NCBI RefSeq assembly: GCF_002099195.1 | Contig: NZ_NBYX01000004.1 | Coordinates: forward strand, 186,064-250,063 | From: Burkholderia puraquae | GTDB taxonomy: Bacteria > Pseudomonadota > Gammaproteobacteria > Burkholderiales > Burkholderiaceae | Reading direction: 5' to 3' | Length of the DNA stretch: 64,000 nucleotides | In this document: one piece after another, positions 62,101 to 64,000 of the stretch | Layout of the letters: each line of letters starts with the position of its first letter | Position numbering within the stretch: the stretch's first letter is position 1 | Notes under the pieces: generated by a model | Told to the model about the DNA's origin: nothing | Seen by the model: the letters and a program-made list of their open reading frames with translations, nothing else | Databases searched by the model: none | Position numbers and translations under genes: made by a program

Positions 62101-62616
62101 ATGGATCGAGCCGCGCATGCGCTCGCGCAATGGCGCGCCGAGCGTCCGGATCTCGACGCGTCGTCGATGGTGGTGATGGGACGGCTGCAGGAAGCCGCGC
62201 TCGTGATCGCGCGCGACCGTCTCAATCCGCTGTTTGCGCGCTATGGGATGCAGCCGGGCGAATTCGACGTGCTCGCGACGCTGCGGCGCGGCGGGGCGCC
62301 GTTCGCGCTGACGCCGACGGCGCTGTACGACGCGCTGATGATGTCGTCGGGCGGGATGACCGCGCGCATCGACCGGCTGCAGAAAGCCGGCTGGGTCGAG
62401 CGCCGGCCGAACCCGGCCGACGGGCGTGGCACGCTCGTCGCGCTGACGGATGCCGGCCGCGCGCTGATCGACGAAGCGGTCGTCGCGCACATCGACAATC
62501 AGCGCGCGCTGCTGGCCGTGCTGTCGGATGCGGAGCAAGCGCAGTTGTCGGATCTGCTGGGAAAGCTGCTGGCGGGGCTGGAAGGCGGGGCGGCGGAAGG
62601 GGCGGACGGCAAGTAG
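62101..62616 (+). CDS. MarR-family transcriptional regulator
   Basis: A 171-residue winged-helix regulator. The recognition region is GMQPGEFDVLATLRRGG, then TPTALYDALMMSSGGMTARIDR (given in part) and wing RRPNPADGRGTLVALT near residue 102. AGGAGG lies five bases before ATG 62101, which is preferred over an in-frame GTG at 62083. It likely represses itself and the CynX-like carrier through the two palindromes just upstream. Confidence 0.93.
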   Translation: MDRAAHALAQWRAERPDLDASSMVVMGRLQEAALVIARDRLNPLFARYGMQPGEFDVLATLRRGGAPFALTPTALYDALMMSSGGMTARIDRLQKAGWVERRPNPADGRGTLVALTDAGRALIDEAVVAHIDNQRALLAVLSDAEQAQLSDLLGKLLAGLEGGAAEGADGK

Positions 62617-62678
62617 CGCCGCCGGAGGCGTGATGCAAACGCACGCGGCGGGCAAAAGAATTTTTCGTGAATTTCCGT

Positions 62679-62733
62679 GGACGTCGCTTGCCGACTCGGA
62701 GCGGCCGGTCGCGTTGCTCCGAAACGGACGTCC
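62679..62733. repeat. Nested inverted repeat after marR
   Basis: Outer arms GGACGTC (62679-62685) and GACGTCC (62727-62733) enclose inner arms CGGAGC (62697-62702) and GCTCCG (62716-62721). No T run follows. It may be a structured RNA or a decayed element. Confidence 0.4.
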
Positions 62734-62752
62734 AAAGTTTGAACGAGTCCTG

Positions 62753-62998
62753 TCATTTCCTGGGAAGGTAGAGAGCCAATGCAATTGCGCCTCCCCCCTG
62801 ACACGAAAAGGCCACAGTAGGACAAGGCAGGAAAGCATCGACTTCGCGTCCGTCGATCCGATACGTGAGTTGCCACTTGCGTTTTTCGAGGGTGGTTCCG
62901 GCAGAAAGGTCGCGTCGTAATGAATGGTCGGCAGCCGGCCCTGGTTGAATCCATGGCTCACAAATCAGCCGGATTCGCACGCGCGAGAATCGCAGCAT
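62753..62998 (-). CDS. Uncertain 81-residue ORF, possible gene fragment
   Basis: A short ORF with segments such as KRKWQLTYRIDGREVDAFLP and a terminal CQGGGAIALALYLPRK. A Gly-Gly-Gly then LPRK ending vaguely recalls small DUF3304-type proteins, but this is only an impression. No ribosome site is evident. It could be a fragment of an older accessory gene or chance. Confidence 0.2.
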   Translation of the reverse strand: MLRFSRVRIRLICEPWIQPGPAADHSLRRDLSAGTTLEKRKWQLTYRIDGREVDAFLPCPTVAFSCQGGGAIALALYLPRK

Positions 62999-63294
62999 GG
63001 ACGTTCAGTCATGGATTTTGAAATCCTGCTATCGAGCGCGCGTAAAAAAACGTTTCAATGGCGAAACGTGTCGACGGGGCGCCCATGGTCAGCGTGTAAT
63101 GTCTGAGTGCCGCCTGGAGTCGAATTGGATTCGATCGACAATCGCGTACCTGGATACCGGACTTCGAAAGTAGGTGATTTCGCCAACATACAGGGTTGGG
63201 AAAATGGAACATAACTTATAAGAATGACCGCGGGAAATACTCAGACACTGCGATTGCGATTGATCTGAAGTATTCACTGGTACAGGCACCTAAA

Positions 63295-64000
63295 ATGATT
63301 CGAAGAATCTTGCTCTGTAGCTGGATATGTTTCGCATTTCACGCTGTCGGGTGCATGGCGGAGACGACTGACCCCGATGCGGCGCAGAGGCTCGCCCAGC
63401 TTAAGGAAGGCCGATTTGCCGAGCTGGATCATGCGCTGAATGCCGTTCAGCAGGCATTCGAGCACGGCTCGATCAGCGACGAGCGGGTGGTCGAGGCATT
63501 TCGTGCGCTTTACTTCGCCGACCCCGACCTGGAACCAAGGTTCGACCAGTGGGTTGCGCGGTTTCCGCAGTCATATGCGGCGTTGTTAGCGCGCGGAATG
63601 TACTACGAGGCAATGGGATGGGTCAGGCGCGGCACCGCATATGCTCGGAGTACCAGCGAGCAACAGTTCGCGGGAATGAGGGCCTATCACAGCATGGCTC
63701 TCCGCGATCTATCGAAGTCTACTGGATTGACTGCAAAGCCCACCGTGTCATATATGGAGGAGATCGAGATCTGGAAGGCGCTTGCTGGTACGAACAAGGA
63801 AAGCCGCGAACTGCTCGACCAGTCCATCAAAAAGGATCCCGGCAACATAGTGGTCAGGCGCACCTATCTCATTTCGATACAGACACGATGGGGCGGGAGC
63901 CCTAGACGGATGGCGGACTTTGTCGACGAGTGTCGGCGGTTCCCCCTGCCGGCAACGGCGCTACGAGAGTTCGACGCGATGGTCATTGCAGATAAAGGCT
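63295..64000 (+). CDS. DUF4034-type lipoprotein-like protein, 3' end outside window
   Basis: The frame is open from ATG 63295 to the window end, giving 235 residues without a stop. The N-terminus RRILLCSWICFAFHAVGCMA reads as a signal peptide with a possible lipobox (AVGC). The body has RFAELDHALNAVQQAFEHG, WVARFPQSYAALLARG and YEAMGWVRRGTAYA, the pattern of DUF4034 proteins, which are helical and TPR-like. No ribosome site is seen before the ATG. Codon use is less GC-biased than in the rest of the window, which suggests accessory origin. The frame is also open upstream to 63178. Confidence 0.65.
   Translation, partial: MIRRILLCSWICFAFHAVGCMAETTDPDAAQRLAQLKEGRFAELDHALNAVQQAFEHGSISDERVVEAFRALYFADPDLEPRFDQWVARFPQSYAALLARGMYYEAMGWVRRGTAYARSTSEQQFAGMRAYHSMALRDLSKSTGLTAKPTVSYMEEIEIWKALAGTNKESRELLDQSIKKDPGNIVVRRTYLISIQTRWGGSPRRMADFVDECRRFPLPATALREFDAMVIADKG

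Larger units (their letters stand above)
62617..63294. other. Low-coding, lower-GC region downstream of marR
   Basis: About 680 bases with no clear gene and a visibly lower GC content than the rest. It holds a nested inverted repeat (62679-62733), an uncertain minus-strand ORF (62753-62998) and, in the frame of the DUF4034 gene, an open stretch from 63178. It may be a remnant or boundary of an accessory segment. Confidence 0.5.

Noticed and set aside
63043-63069. Hairpin ACGTTTC/GAAACGT with an adjoining run of seven A, a possible minus-strand terminator
   Set aside because: No minus-strand gene lies to its right that would need it, and the stem is only 7 bp; probably chance in an AT-richer region.

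Overview
The window is very GC-rich, densely coding DNA that looks like a chromosome segment of a Burkholderia cepacia complex bacterium. The main reason is a complete ornibactin siderophore locus in its characteristic order, with two promoters of the type read by the iron-starvation sigma factor OrbS. No tRNA, rRNA, CRISPR array or intact insertion sequence was seen.

Layout. (1) 1-24070: ornibactin locus. It holds the end of orbB, orbE on the minus strand, and a plus-strand operon orbI-orbJ-orbK-pvdA-orbA-pvdF-orbL for NRPS assembly, hydroxylation, formylation and acylation of ornithine, and outer-membrane uptake. (2) 24085-26226: a VapC-like remnant and an AbiEi/AbiEii-type toxin-antitoxin pair with a palindromic operator. 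(3) 26500-27663: an M20 amidohydrolase. (4) 27635-40280: first cobalamin block. cobA-cobE-cobO-cobB run leftward from one B12 riboswitch. cobW-cobN-chlI/chlD run rightward from a second. An EAL c-di-GMP phosphodiesterase gene lies between them. (5) 40342-42716: small housekeeping-type genes (YaiI, DUF1993, LMW phosphatase-like, Nudix, a secreted His-rich peptide). (6) 42870-47669: a catabolic cluster (CoA-transferase, CitMHS transporter, acyl-CoA dehydrogenase, IclR regulator) behind an extended palindrome. (7) 47799-51610: a secreted GH18 chitinase with two chitin-binding modules, a LysR regulator and a divergent MFS carrier. (8) 51617-60761: second cobalamin block. cobG-cobH-cobI-(cbiG-cobJ) run leftward behind a third B12 riboswitch, and cobL-cbiD-cobK-cobM run rightward. 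(9) 60792-62616: a CynX/NimT-type carrier and a MarR regulator facing each other over two operator copies. (10) 62617-64000: a less coding, lower-GC stretch leading into a DUF4034-type gene cut by the window end.

The two cobalamin blocks together encode most of corrin-ring assembly by the oxygen-dependent route (CobA, I, G, J, M, K, H, L), then CobB, the CobN chelatase and CobO. CobF is absent here and CbiD is present, so the pathway is a hybrid of classical aerobic and anaerobic sets. Nucleotide-loop assembly genes are not in the window.

The most striking signal is at the end of the ChlI-like chelatase gene. A run of seven A at 39591-39597 sits in the right phase for -1 slippage. Six bases later comes a nested hairpin with perfect 9-bp and 8-bp stems. 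The -1 frame continues into a von Willebrand A domain that lacks a good start of its own. One gene therefore probably yields both the small (ChlI-like) and medium (ChlD-like) chelatase subunits. Other notable points are a T10 homopolymer inside the CitMHS gene, a 38-base small ORF between a B12 riboswitch and cobW, and a VapC remnant.
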